DNA from: Streptomyces sp. D2-8
GTDB taxonomy: Bacteria > Actinomycetota > Actinomycetes > Streptomycetales > Streptomycetaceae
Length of the DNA: 64,000 nucleotides
Direction of reading: 5' to 3'
NCBI RefSeq assembly: GCF_023184515.1
Contig: NZ_JAAHBP010000024.1
Location: 1 to 64,000, forward strand
Below the pieces are notes generated by a model. The model did no database searches, was not told the origin of the DNA, and worked only from the letters and a program-made list of their open reading frames with translations. The position numbers and the translations under genes are program-made. Positions within the stretch are counted from its first letter, which is position 1. Each line of letters starts with the position of its first letter. Positions 44,134-54,183 of this stretch are shown in pieces.

Positions 44134-45753
44134 TCACCCGTCCGCCGTCACCGCCACCTCCCGCGCCCACCGGTAGTCCGCCTTGCCGCTCGGCGACCGC
44201 TGGATCGCCTCGGTGATCACCAGCTGGCGCGGGATCTTGTAGCCGGCGAGCCGGTCACGGCAGTGGGTCTGTATGTCCTCCAGCGACGGCCGCACCGCGC
44301 CCGAGCGCAGTTGCACCACCGCCGCCACATGGTGGCCCCACTGAGGGTCCGGCACCCCGGCCACCAGCGCGTCGTAGACGTCCGGGTGGGACTTGAGGGC
44401 CTGCTCGACCTCCTCCGGGTACACCTTCTCGCCGCCGGTGTTGATGCACTGCGAGCCCCGGCCCAGGACGGTGACCACGCCCTCCTCGTCGACGGTGGCC
44501 ATGTCGCCGAGCAGCACCCACCGCTCGCCGTCCCTCTCGAAGAAGGTCCCTGCGGTCTTGGCCGGGTCGTTGTAGTAGCCGAGCGGCACATGTCCGCACT
44601 GTGCGATCCGGCCCACCTCACCGGCCGGCACCGGCGCGTACGTGCCCGGGTCCACCACCTGCGTGCGGGCGTTGACCCGCACCCGGAAGCCCCGCTCCGG
44701 GCCGGAATCCTCGGTCGCCGTCCCGTTGAAGCCCGACTCCGACGAGCCGAAGTTGTTCAGCAGCATGGCGTTCGGCACCAACTCCTGGAACTGCCGGCGC
44801 ACCGTGTCCGACATGATCGCGCCGGACGACGACACGCTGAACAGCGACGAGCGGTCGATGTGCCGCAGCGGACCGCTCAGTTCGTCGATCAGTGGCCGCA
44901 GCATCGCGTCCCCCACCAGCGAGATGCTGCTGACCCTTTCCTTCTCCACGGTCCGCAGCACCTCCGCGGGCACGAACTTGCGGTGGATCACGACCCGCTG
45001 CCCGAAGTTGAAACCGATGAACGCGGTGAGGGTGGAGGTGCCGTGCATCAGCGGGGCCGTCGGGAAGAACGTGATCCCCGCACCGCCGCCGGCGACCCGC
45101 TCGGCGACTTCCTCCGGCTTCTTCACCGGCTCACCGGTCGGGGCGCCGCCGCCGAGGCCCGCGAAGAACAGATCCTCCTGCCGCCACATCACACCCTTGG
45201 GCATCCCGGTCGTGCCACCGGTGTAGATGATGAACTGGTCATCGGCCGAGCGGGCCGGGAAGCCGCGCTCGGGTGATCCCGCGGACTCCACCTGTGCGAA
45301 CTCCACACAGGGCACCGCTGCGGCTCCCGGCGCCGGTGCTCCCACCCGGACCAGATGCCGTAGCTTCTCCGCCCGGGGACGCGCCGCCGCCACCCGGTCC
45401 GTGAATTCGGCGTCGAAGACCAGCGCCGCCAGGTCCGCGTCCCGGTAGAGGTACACCAACTCCTCTGCCACGTAACGGTAGTTGACGTTGACGGGGACGA
45501 TCCGCGCCTTGAGGCAGCCCAGCACCGTCTGCAGGTACTCCACGCCGTTGTAGAGGTGGAGCCCGAGGTGTTCACCCGGGCGGATCCCGCTGTCGAGCAG
45601 ATGGTGGCCGACGCGGTTGGCCGCCGCGTCCAGCTCCGCGTACGTCAGGCGGCGCTCCGCGCCCGTGCCGGGATGGTCGGCGTACACCAGCGCCTCACGG
45701 CCGGGGACGACGTCGACGACCGACTCGAACAGGTCGGCAAGGTTGTACTCCAC
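44134..45753 (-). CDS. Acyl-CoA synthetase, FadD19/steroid-CoA-ligase-like
   Basis: The 539-aa adenylate-forming ligase has P-loop YTGGTTGMPKG (177-187), LLNNFGSSESGFNGT (A5), LGRGSQCINTGGEKVYPEEV (A8) and SPSGKADYRWA at the C terminus. The YTGG variant and GRGS(Q)CINTGGEKV block are features I associate with FadD19-type ligases that activate sterol side-chain acids. The start GTG 45753 has AGGAGGA 6 nt upstream. It is divergent from the EchA/DUF35/Ltp operon with operator copy B between them. Confidence 0.85.
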   Translation of the reverse strand: MEYNLADLFESVVDVVPGREALVYADHPGTGAERRLTYAELDAAANRVGHHLLDSGIRPGEHLGLHLYNGVEYLQTVLGCLKARIVPVNVNYRYVAEELVYLYRDADLAALVFDAEFTDRVAAARPRAEKLRHLVRVGAPAPGAAAVPCVEFAQVESAGSPERGFPARSADDQFIIYTGGTTGMPKGVMWRQEDLFFAGLGGGAPTGEPVKKPEEVAERVAGGGAGITFFPTAPLMHGTSTLTAFIGFNFGQRVVIHRKFVPAEVLRTVEKERVSSISLVGDAMLRPLIDELSGPLRHIDRSSLFSVSSSGAIMSDTVRRQFQELVPNAMLLNNFGSSESGFNGTATEDSGPERGFRVRVNARTQVVDPGTYAPVPAGEVGRIAQCGHVPLGYYNDPAKTAGTFFERDGERWVLLGDMATVDEEGVVTVLGRGSQCINTGGEKVYPEEVEQALKSHPDVYDALVAGVPDPQWGHHVAAVVQLRSGAVRPSLEDIQTHCRDRLAGYKIPRQLVITEAIQRSPSGKADYRWAREVAVTADG

Positions 45754-45847
45754 CGCTCCTCCTGACCCCGGGCGTGCCTGGCATCGGACGGTTCGCCGGT
45801 CATCAGAGCAAAGGGCGGTCCAACTGTGAAGGGTCCCCGCGAAAGAA

Positions 45848-45864
45848 TCTGACTGTCTGTCAGA
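45848..45864. promoter_or_regulatory. TCTGAC-type operator, copy B (perfect)
   Basis: TCTGAC-TGTCT-GTCAGA is a perfect 6-5-6 inverted repeat with flanks GAA and AAACC identical to copy A at 33702. It lies in the 175-bp gap between the FadD19-like and enoyl-CoA hydratase genes. A TetR-family repressor of acyl-CoA genes is inferred. Confidence 0.65.
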
Positions 45865-45928
45865 AAACCCTTGAAGTGCTTCCCGCCCTACTGCAACCTG
45901 TTCTCGTTCCACGAGAGGGGAGTTCGCC

Positions 45929-46729
45929 ATGGGTGGGACGGAACACCTCACCGTGCAGCGCGAAGGCGCCACACTGGTGCTCACGCTCAACAGGCCGGAG
46001 GCCAGGAACGCGCTCTCGCTGCCGATGCTCGTCGGCCTCCACGACGGGTGGCTGGAGGCCGACGCGGACGACTCGGTCCGCTCGATCGTCTTCACCGGCG
46101 CGGGCGGCTCGTTCTGTTCCGGCATGGATCTCAAGGCCCTCGCCGGGAACGGCATGGCCGGAGAGGAGTACCGCGACCGGCTCAAGGCCGATCCCGACCT
46201 GCACTGGAAGGCGATGCTGCGCCACCACCGCCCGCGCAAGCCGGTGATCGCCGCCGTCGAGGGGTACTGCGTCGCGGGCGGCACCGAGATGCTCCAGGGC
46301 ACCGACATCCGCGTCGCCGCCGAGTCCGCGACCTTCGGCCTGTTCGAGGTGAAGCGCGGCCTGTTCCCCATCGGCGGCTCCACCGTCCGCCTGCAACGCC
46401 AGATCCCGCGCACCCACGCCCTGGAGATGCTCCTGACCGGCCGCCCCTACAGCGCCCGCGAGGCCGCCGCCATCGGCCTGGTCGGCCATGTCGTCCCCGA
46501 CGGCACCGCACTCGACAGGGCCCTGGAGATCGCCGAACAGATCAACTCCTGTGGCCCGCTGGCCGTAGAGGCGGTCAAGGCGTCCGTGTACGAGACCGCC
46601 GAGATGACCGAGTCCGACGGCCTCGCCGCCGAACTCACCCGCGGCTGGCCGGTCTTCGACACCGCCGACGCCAAGGAGGGCGCCCGCGCCTTCGCGGAGA
46701 AGCGACCGCCCGTCTACAAGCGCGCCTGA
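45929..46729 (+). CDS. Enoyl-CoA hydratase, EchA19-like
   Basis: The 266-aa crotonase-fold enzyme has both catalytic glutamates: E120 in AGGTEML and E140 in FGLFEVKRGLFP. The oxyanion region is FCSGMDLKAL (62-71). It should hydrate an alpha,beta-unsaturated acyl-CoA. GAGAGGGGAG precedes ATG. It is first in a four-gene operon, with a 32-nt gap and then two overlaps. The order matches the mycobacterial sterol side-chain cluster. Confidence 0.88.
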   Translation: MGGTEHLTVQREGATLVLTLNRPEARNALSLPMLVGLHDGWLEADADDSVRSIVFTGAGGSFCSGMDLKALAGNGMAGEEYRDRLKADPDLHWKAMLRHHRPRKPVIAAVEGYCVAGGTEMLQGTDIRVAAESATFGLFEVKRGLFPIGGSTVRLQRQIPRTHALEMLLTGRPYSAREAAAIGLVGHVVPDGTALDRALEIAEQINSCGPLAVEAVKASVYETAEMTESDGLAAELTRGWPVFDTADAKEGARAFAEKRPPVYKRA

Positions 46730-46761
46730 CCGTGTGTGCCTGACCGAAGGAGCCCTCCGGC

Positions 46762-47703
46762 ATGCCCGAAGTCCTCAAAGCCCCCCTCGTCGTCGAGTTC
46801 CCCTTCACCCGTTCCCTCGGCCCCGTCCAGAGCGCGTTCCTGACCGGCCTGCGCGAACGCGTCGTCCTCGGCGTCCGGACCGGCGACGGCCGCGTCCTCG
46901 TCCCGCCCGTCGAGTACGACCCCGTCACCGCCGAGGAACTCCGCGACCTGGTCGAGGTCGCCCCCACCGGCACGGTCACCACCTGGGCCTGGAACCCCGC
47001 CCCACGCCGCGGCCAGCCCCTCACCACCCCCTTCGCGTGGGTACTGGTCCGCCTCGACGGCGCCGACACGGCCCTCCTGCACGCCCTCGACGCCCCCGGC
47101 CCCGCCGCCGTGCACACCGGCATGCCCGTCCGCATCCGCTGGGCCGCGGAACGCACCGGCGCCATCACGGACATCGCCTGCTTCGAGCCGTACGACGGCC
47201 GTCGAGCCGAACCGACAGGACACACCGGCGAGTTCGAGGACCCCGTCACCGGCATCGTCGCCGCCGCCCGCCTCGACTACACCTACTCGCCCGGCCGCGC
47301 CCAGACCGCCTACATCAACGCCCTCTCCGGCCGGCGCACCGTCGGCGAGCGCTGCCCGTCCTGCCGCAAGGTGTACGTCCCCCCGAGGGGTGCGTGCCCC
47401 ACCTGTGGGGTGGCCACAGCCGAGCAGGTCGAGGTGGGGCCGCGCGGCACGGTGACCACGTTCTGCATCGTCAACATCAAGGCGAAGAACCTCGACATCG
47501 AGGTGCCGTACGTCTACGCCCACATCGCCCTCGACGGCGCCGGCCTGGCACTGCACGGCCGGATCGGCGGCATCCCGTACGACGAGGTCCGCATGGGCCT
47601 GCGGGTCGAACCCGTGTGGACCGAGGGCGCCCGCTACCCCGACCACTACCGGCCCACGGGCGAACCGGACGCGGACTACGACACCTACAAGGAGTTGCTG
47701 TGA
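46762..47703 (+). CDS. DUF35 OB-fold/zinc-ribbon protein, partner of lipid-transfer thiolases
   Basis: The 313-aa protein has two OB-like halves. The second opens with a rubredoxin-like zinc ribbon with C198, C201, C212 and C215. In mycobacteria such DUF35 proteins (ChsH2 C-terminal domain, Rv3521) bind Ltp thiolases to form aldol-lyase complexes. GAAGGAG precedes ATG. Its stop overlaps the start of the next thiolase (GTGA), which supports a stoichiometric complex. Confidence 0.85.
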   Translation: MPEVLKAPLVVEFPFTRSLGPVQSAFLTGLRERVVLGVRTGDGRVLVPPVEYDPVTAEELRDLVEVAPTGTVTTWAWNPAPRRGQPLTTPFAWVLVRLDGADTALLHALDAPGPAAVHTGMPVRIRWAAERTGAITDIACFEPYDGRRAEPTGHTGEFEDPVTGIVAAARLDYTYSPGRAQTAYINALSGRRTVGERCPSCRKVYVPPRGACPTCGVATAEQVEVGPRGTVTTFCIVNIKAKNLDIEVPYVYAHIALDGAGLALHGRIGGIPYDEVRMGLRVEPVWTEGARYPDHYRPTGEPDADYDTYKELL

Positions 47704-48760
47704 CGAGCGCACCGCGGGACCGCGAGATCGCCGTCGTCGCCTTCGCCCAGACCGACCACCGGCGCACCAGCGAGGAGCTCTCCGAGGTGGAGATGCTGAT
47801 GCCGGTGCTGCACGAGGTCCTCGACCGGACCGGCCTGAAGACCGCCGACATCGACTTCACCTGCTCCGGCTCCAGCGACTACCTCGCCGGCCGCGCCTTC
47901 TCCTTCACCCTCGCCCTCGACGGCGTCGGCGCCTGGCCACCGATCTCCGAGTCGCACGTCGAGATGGACGGGGCCTGGGCCCTGTACGAGGCCTGGACGA
48001 AACTCCTCACCGGCGACGCCGACACCGCCCTGGTCTACGCGTACGGCAAGTCCTCGCCCGGCTCGGTCCGCGACGTCCTGACCCGCCAGCTCGACCCGTA
48101 CTACGTGGCACCCTTGTGGCCCGACTCCGTCGCACTCGCCGCCCTCCAGGCGCAGGCCCTCATCGACGCCGGTGACACCGACGAGCCCGCACTCGCCGCC
48201 GTCGCCTCCCGCAGCCGTGAGGCGGCTGCCGCCAACCCGCACGCACCACTGCGAGGATCCGTGCCGCAGGGCGACTACCTCGTACAGCCCCTGCGCACCG
48301 GCGACTGTCCGCCCATCGGCGACGGCGCCGCCGCCGTGATCCTCGCGGCCGGGGACCGGGCCCGTGAACTGTGCGCACGCCCCGCCTGGATCCGCGGCAT
48401 CGACCACCGCATCGAGGCCCACGGCCTCGGCGTGCGCGACCTGACCGACTCGCCCTCCACCCGCCTGGCCGCCGAGCGGGCCGGAGCCTTCGAGCGCCCC
48501 GTCGACACCGCCGAACTGCACGCGCCCTTCACCGCGCAGGAGATCGTCCTGCGCAAGGTGCTCCGGCTGGGTGACGACGTGGACGTGAACCCCTCCGGCG
48601 GAGCCCTCGCCGCCAACCCGATCATGGCGGCCGGCCTCATCCGCATCGGCGAGGCCGCCGCCCGCATCCAGCGCGGCGAGTCCGACCGCGCCCTCGCCCA
48701 CGCCACGTCCGGCCCCTGCCTCCAGCAGAACCTGGTCGCCGTACTCGAAGGGGAACCCCG

Positions 48761-48764
<4 letters not shown>
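47700..48764 (+). CDS. Lipid-transfer-protein thiolase, Ltp4-like
   Basis: The 354-aa thiolase-fold protein starts EIAVVAFAQTDHRRTSEELS and ends CLQQNLVAVLEG. It has the same length as I recall for mycobacterial Ltp4 (Rv3522). Related Ltp enzymes catalyse retro-aldol cleavage of hydroxylated sterol side-chain CoA esters, not thiolysis. GTG 47700 overlaps the DUF35 stop, with AAGGAG upstream, and its stop overlaps the next gene (ATGA). Confidence 0.82.
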
Positions 48765-49927
<1,163 letters not shown>

Positions 49928-50009
49928 AAGGTCCCCTTCACGTGCCCTGTTGGCTGTGGGACACGATCGCTAGGCTGGCCGCGGACGACGAACCGGGAGG
50001 AGCACGGAC

Positions 50010-50252
50010 GTGGCCGAGACCACCACCCAGCAGCGCCCGCTCACGGGCTGGGACAAGCCGGAGCTGGACCTCACCAACGCACAGTGGCAGTCCAGCAGCC
50101 GAGGGCGGGGGGATGTCCAGATCGCCTTCGTGGAGGGCTTCATCGCCATGCGGAACAGTGCCCGCCCGGAGAGCCCTTCGCTGATCTTCACGCCCGCCGA
50201 ATGGGGCGCGTTCGTGTCGGGAGCGCGGGAGGGAGAGTTCGACCTCACCTGA
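50010..50252 (+). CDS. DUF397 protein
   Basis: The 80-aa product carries the DUF397 core (QWQSSSRGRGDVQIAFVEGF, then SLIFTPAEWGAFVSGAR). DUF397 proteins usually sit beside an XRE regulator and act as its partner or antitoxin-like factor; no such gene is adjacent here. GGGAGGAG precedes GTG 50010. A TAGGCT at 49971-49976 may be a -10 element. Confidence 0.8.
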   Translation: MAETTTQQRPLTGWDKPELDLTNAQWQSSSRGRGDVQIAFVEGFIAMRNSARPESPSLIFTPAEWGAFVSGAREGEFDLT

Positions 50253-50413
50253 GGCCGGGGCGAACCCCTGCGGACGGCCGGGATCCCACGGCCGATCCGG
50301 GGGTGTTCCGCCCGCGTTTCCGGACACGCGACCGGAGGCATCTTCCCGGAGCCACCGCCTGAGTCAGGCTGGCCCCCGGGAGGGGACGGTCGGATCCCGG
50401 AGGTGAGGAACCC

Positions 50414-51316
50414 ATGAGCACCCTGCCTGTCGTCGCGGCGGTCGACGGTTCGGACGACAGCCTGCGCGCCCTGGAGTGGGCGGTCGACGCCGCTCGCCGG
50501 CGCGCGGCACCCCTGCGCGTGGCGCACGTGCGCCAGTACGCCCACTGGGCCCAGCCCGAGGTGCTCGCCGCCGGGCCCGCGGACCCGCAGGACGACCCCG
50601 TGCTCGACCAGGTCCGCACCCACCTGGAGGGCCGTGCGGACCAGCCGGACACGGAGTACGTCGGCCTGGAGGGCGCGGCCGGCGTGGTCCTGCCCGAACT
50701 GGGTGCCACCGCCCAGCTGCTGGTGCTCGGCTCCCGGGGGCGCGGCGGCTTCGCCAGTCTGCTGCTCGGCTCCAACAGCATGGCCGCCGCCCGCGACGCC
50801 GAGTGCCCCGTCGTCGTGGTGCCCCGGCCCGGACGCGAGGTCCCCGACGGGGCGCCCGGCGGTCCCGGCTCGCGGGTGGTCGTCGGCCTGAAGGTGGACG
50901 GCCCCGACGAGGCCACACTCGGGTTCGCCTTCGCCGAGGCCGCCCGGCGCGGTGCCCGGCTCCAGGCGGTCGCCGCCTACCCGTGGCCCGCGCAGCCCTG
51001 GATGATGCCCGGGGAGATGCCCCCGCCGGTCGTCGACCAGGACGTCATCGAGGACGAGACCCGGGTCCTCGCCGACGGCTTCCTCGCCCCGTACCGCGAG
51101 CGGCACCCGGATGTCCCGATCGAGCTGGTCCCGGCGGCGGGCGACGCGGCGGGCCACCTCGTCGCGGCCTCCCTGGACGCCGGCCTCGTCGTCGTGGGCC
51201 GCCACCGGAGGCGTCTGCTCTCACCCGTGCGCATGATGGGCTCGGTCACCCAGGCCGTACTGCTGCACGCCGCGAGCCCCGTCGCCGTGGTGCCGCCGTC
51301 GCCCCCGCAGGGCTGA
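50414..51316 (+). CDS. Universal stress protein, two UspA domains
   Basis: The 300-aa protein has tandem UspA domains with ATP signature GSRGRGGFASLLLGSNS at 106-122 and a second domain from VVVGLKVDG. GGAGGTGAGG precedes ATG. Unlike the copies at 230 and 10225, no GGGCCGNNCGGCCC palindrome occurs upstream, so it is probably outside that regulon. Confidence 0.88.
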   Translation: MSTLPVVAAVDGSDDSLRALEWAVDAARRRAAPLRVAHVRQYAHWAQPEVLAAGPADPQDDPVLDQVRTHLEGRADQPDTEYVGLEGAAGVVLPELGATAQLLVLGSRGRGGFASLLLGSNSMAAARDAECPVVVVPRPGREVPDGAPGGPGSRVVVGLKVDGPDEATLGFAFAEAARRGARLQAVAAYPWPAQPWMMPGEMPPPVVDQDVIEDETRVLADGFLAPYRERHPDVPIELVPAAGDAAGHLVAASLDAGLVVVGRHRRRLLSPVRMMGSVTQAVLLHAASPVAVVPPSPPQG

Positions 51317-51355
51317 CCTCGCGTAACGGATACGGCCGGGCCCGTCATTAGCCGC

Positions 51356-52130
51356 ATGCGGGAACCGATCAACGGGCACGCTCGGCTCGCCCTGGACCTG
51401 GCCCTCACCATCCGCCACGACGGCAAGGGCGGCGTCACCGACGACCTGACCGGCCCGGCGGACCTGACCGAGTGGGTCCGGGCACACCCCGAGGTCCGGC
51501 AGCCCGGGTTCGCCGCAGACGGCTGCGCAGCCGGCCGGCCGGGGGGATGCTGCCGCCGATCCCGCGCGGCGTGCCGATCGAGACGGAATCGCCGACGACC
51601 CCGCCCAGCGAGGTGACCGTGTGGGCTTCCCCGCCGGCACGGCACCCCGGCCCGCCGACGGCGAGGGCGGCAGTGGCGGCGCTGCCGGGTTCGCCGCCGA
51701 CGCCGCGCAGCTCGTCGCCGTCCGTGAGCTGCGGGCCGCCGTCCGTGCGCTCTTCGCCCGGGCCGTGCGCCCCGGCCGGCCGAGCCCCGCGGACGCGGCC
51801 CGCCTCATGCCTGTGCCGGAAGCGGTGCGGCATCTGAACGAGGCGGCTGCCCGCACTCCCACCATGCCGGCCCTGGACTGGCCCGAAGATGTCGCCCCGG
51901 CCGTCCGCAAGAGGTCCGTCCGCGCCGGCAACGACCTGACAGCGGCCCTCGCGGACGCCCTGATCGCCTTCCTCGCTAGCCCCGACCGCGACCGGCTGCG
52001 GGCCTGCCACGCGCCGCGCTGCGTGCGGTACTTCCCCAAGGAGCACCCACGCCAGGAGTGGTGCAACCCCTCGTGCGGCAACCGTGCACGGGTGGCCCGC
52101 CACCACCAGCGGCACAAGGCCACGGCCTAG
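51356..52130 (+). pseudogene. CGNR zinc-finger regulator interrupted by a 181-bp insertion
   Basis: Frame 1 (from ATG 51356) encodes the ABATE-like N terminus, ALDLALTIRHDGKGGVTDDL to PGFAAD near 51520. Another frame, from about 51684, resumes PGFAAD-equivalent sequence and continues to the zinc motif (CHAPRC, then CNPSCGNR) and stop 52130. Removing 181 bp would give one continuous CGNR protein of about 197 aa. The distal part could still be made from GTG 51621 (169 aa), which has GAGGTGA upstream. A functional short protein is therefore not excluded. Confidence 0.65.
51504..51710 (+). repeat. Direct repeats flanking the insertion in the CGNR gene
   Basis: CCGGGTTCGCCGCAGAC (from 51504) and CCGGGTTCGCCGCCGAC (from 51685), each continuing to GCGCAG, form imperfect repeats of 26-27 bp, offset by 181 bp. 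The offset is not a multiple of three, which explains the frame change. Confidence 0.7.
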
Positions 52131-52245
52131 GCCGACCGGACCGCCCGAGCGGCCCGCCACCACGCCCGGCACAAGGCCGCAACCCGGCCCACCCGGTCCG
52201 CCGCCCGCCCCGCACTTCGCAGGCCGGGGCACGTACCATGGCGAC

Positions 52246-52743
52246 ATGTCGTTCCTCCGCCGCCGCAGCGCCACTCCCGCCGGGCCAGACTTCGACGTAC
52301 TGGCCATGGACCCGGGCGACTGGCCCGGCAACCTCGGTGCGGGACTCCTGCCCGCTCCCGACGGCACCTGCCAGGGCGTCTTCCTGCGCTACGACCTGTT
52401 CGGCGGCCGCGGCCCCGCGATGATCATCGGCAATCTGCCGGAGGGCTCCCCGGCCCGCGAGGTTCCCGAGGGCCAGGTCCCCTTCGAGGTGGCCCAGCTG
52501 CTGCTGGCGTTGGAGAACGACGAGGAGGTCACCGTCGTCAGCACCGAGGACGTACCGGTGATGCAGGGCGACAACCTTCTGATCGTGCGCCGCGTCAAGC
52601 TCTCCGAGAGCCGGATCTCCTGCGTGCAGTTCGACCGCAGCGACAACGTCCTCGTGACCATCGCCGCCTGGGACCGTCCCATCACGGACGACCTCTACGC
52701 CCTCCTCAAACCGCTGCCCGCGGAACTCTTCCAGCAGGGCTGA
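52246..52743 (+). CDS. Conserved streptomycete protein of unknown function
   Basis: The 165-aa protein has no signal or TM segment. It has a short basic N terminus (MSFLRRRS), then a mixed alpha/beta domain with FLRYDLFGGRGPAMIIGNLP and LLLALENDEEVTVVSTED. I do not recognise the fold. ATG 52246 is the first start in frame near the conserved part; the ribosome site is weak. It is monocistronic and ends at the strong terminator at 52761. Confidence 0.65.
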   Translation: MSFLRRRSATPAGPDFDVLAMDPGDWPGNLGAGLLPAPDGTCQGVFLRYDLFGGRGPAMIIGNLPEGSPAREVPEGQVPFEVAQLLLALENDEEVTVVSTEDVPVMQGDNLLIVRRVKLSESRISCVQFDRSDNVLVTIAAWDRPITDDLYALLKPLPAELFQQG

Positions 52744-52760
52744 GCCGAATCGACCGCACA

Positions 52761-52806
52761 CGAAAGGGCCGCTGTACGCCTGACCAGGCGTACAGCGGCC
52801 CTTTCG
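52761..52806. terminator. Strong bidirectional terminator, 22-bp perfect arms
   Basis: Arms 52761-52782 and 52785-52806 are exact reverse complements with only AC between them. The outer ends CGAAAGGG and CCCTTTCG give an A-rich and a T-rich flank for either strand. It lies between convergent genes ending at 52743 and 52812. Confidence 0.92.
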
Positions 52807-52811
52807 TCCCC

Positions 52812-53951
52812 TCAGCGAGTGCCGACCGCCGCGCGCACGGCGCGCCGGGCCAACTGGCAGTCGTCGTGCAGCCGCCGCAGCAGCAGCCTCTGCTCCTCGC
52901 CGGTCGGCGCAGCACCCGGGTGGGCCGTGCCCGGTGCCGCCGGGGTCGCGTCGTGCATCGAACGCTGCACGGCCGTCTCGTAGGTACGGATCTCACGGGT
53001 CAGCACCAGCATCAGGTTCACCAGGAAGGCATCCCTGGACGCGTGCCCCGCCGACTGCGCGATCTGGCTGATCTGGCGACGAGCGACGGGTGCGTCCCCG
53101 AGCACCGACCACAGCGTCGCCAGGTCGTAGCCCGGCAGGTACCAGCCCGCGTGCTCCCAATCCACCAGCACTGGACCGGCCGGTGACAGGAGCATGTTCG
53201 ACAGCAGTGCGTCGCCGTGGCAGAACTGGCCCATGCCCTGCCGTCCGGACGCCTGCGCGATGCCGTGCAGCAGCTTCTGCAGGTCACCCAGGTCCCGGTC
53301 GGTGAGCAGGCCCAGCTCGTGGTACCGGGAGATCCGGGCCGCGTAGTCGAGCGGGGCGTCGAACGTGCCCGCCGGCGGCCGCCAGGCGTTCAGCCGGCAG
53401 ATCGCCCCGAGTGCCGCTCTGATGTCCGCCCGGGGCGGCGCCTCCGCCGGGTGCCGCTGGAGCGCCGCCACCCGGCCCGGCATGCGCTCGATCACCAGCG
53501 TGCAGTTGTCCGGGTCCGCCGCGATCAGTCTCGGCGCCCGCACGGGTGGGCGGTGCCGGACGAACGAGCGGTATGCCGCTATCTCGTGGCGGATCCGCTC
53601 CGACCACGCGGGGGAGTGGTCCAGTAAGCACTTGGCGACAGCCGTACTGCGACCGGTCGTACCGACCAGGAGCACGGACCGTCCGTTGCGGCGCAGAACC
53701 TGCACCGGGGCGAACTCCGGGCAGATGCGGTGCACGGACGCGATCGCCGTGCGCAGCTGCGCGCCCTGGGGGCCGGACAAGTCGAGTCTCCCGCTGAGCG
53801 GTTGGGTGCCGAGGACCGCGCCGCGCCGGGCCCTGCCCGCACCGAGTGCGGGGGCCGCCGGCCGCGCGGGGGCGAGGTAGGGGCCGCTGTCCGTGGGACG
53901 CGGGTGCAGCGGCCGGGGCGGTGCGGACACGGAGGACGATGCTGCGTACAT
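52812..53951 (-). CDS. Aminoglycoside-phosphotransferase-fold kinase
   Basis: The 379-aa protein has the APH/choline-kinase catalytic motif CHGDALLSNMLL (H245, D247, N252) and the metal motif VDWEHAGWYLPGYD (D264). The N-terminal 60 residues are Pro/Ala-rich. It phosphorylates a small metabolite of unknown identity; resistance should not be assumed. GAAGGGA is upstream of ATG 53951. It is divergent from the NsdA-like regulator, with 232 bp between. Confidence 0.82.
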   Translation of the reverse strand: MYAASSSVSAPPRPLHPRPTDSGPYLAPARPAAPALGAGRARRGAVLGTQPLSGRLDLSGPQGAQLRTAIASVHRICPEFAPVQVLRRNGRSVLLVGTTGRSTAVAKCLLDHSPAWSERIRHEIAAYRSFVRHRPPVRAPRLIAADPDNCTLVIERMPGRVAALQRHPAEAPPRADIRAALGAICRLNAWRPPAGTFDAPLDYAARISRYHELGLLTDRDLGDLQKLLHGIAQASGRQGMGQFCHGDALLSNMLLSPAGPVLVDWEHAGWYLPGYDLATLWSVLGDAPVARRQISQIAQSAGHASRDAFLVNLMLVLTREIRTYETAVQRSMHDATPAAPGTAHPGAAPTGEEQRLLLRRLHDDCQLARRAVRAAVGTR

Positions 53952-54101
53952 GGGCGAAACAGATCCCTTCGTGTGCCTGCGAGGACAGCGCACCACCCGG
54001 CCCGGACGCCCGGGAGAACCCTGGGGAGTGTCCCCGGCGACCGGGTCGGGGTGGCGCGTTCCTACCTGACACCGGATGGCCGGTGGCACACCATCTGGCG
54101 C

Positions 54102-54121
54102 ACCCTGGCGAACCCTGGCGA
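54102..54121 (+). repeat. Two tandem 10-bp repeats upstream of the NsdA-like gene
   Basis: ACCCTGGCGA occurs twice without a gap, 62 nt before GTG 54184. It could be a regulator half-site pair for the divergent promoter; nothing more can be said. Confidence 0.4.
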
Positions 54122-54183
54122 ATAGTCGCCCGGCAAGTCTCCCCGGGCTACTGTCAACTCAGCCGAGAACCTGGGGGCTTGAC

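Noticed and set aside
52812..53951. Calling the APH-fold kinase an aminoglycoside resistance gene
   Set aside because: Only the generic catalytic motifs are present, and the fold is shared by many metabolite kinases.
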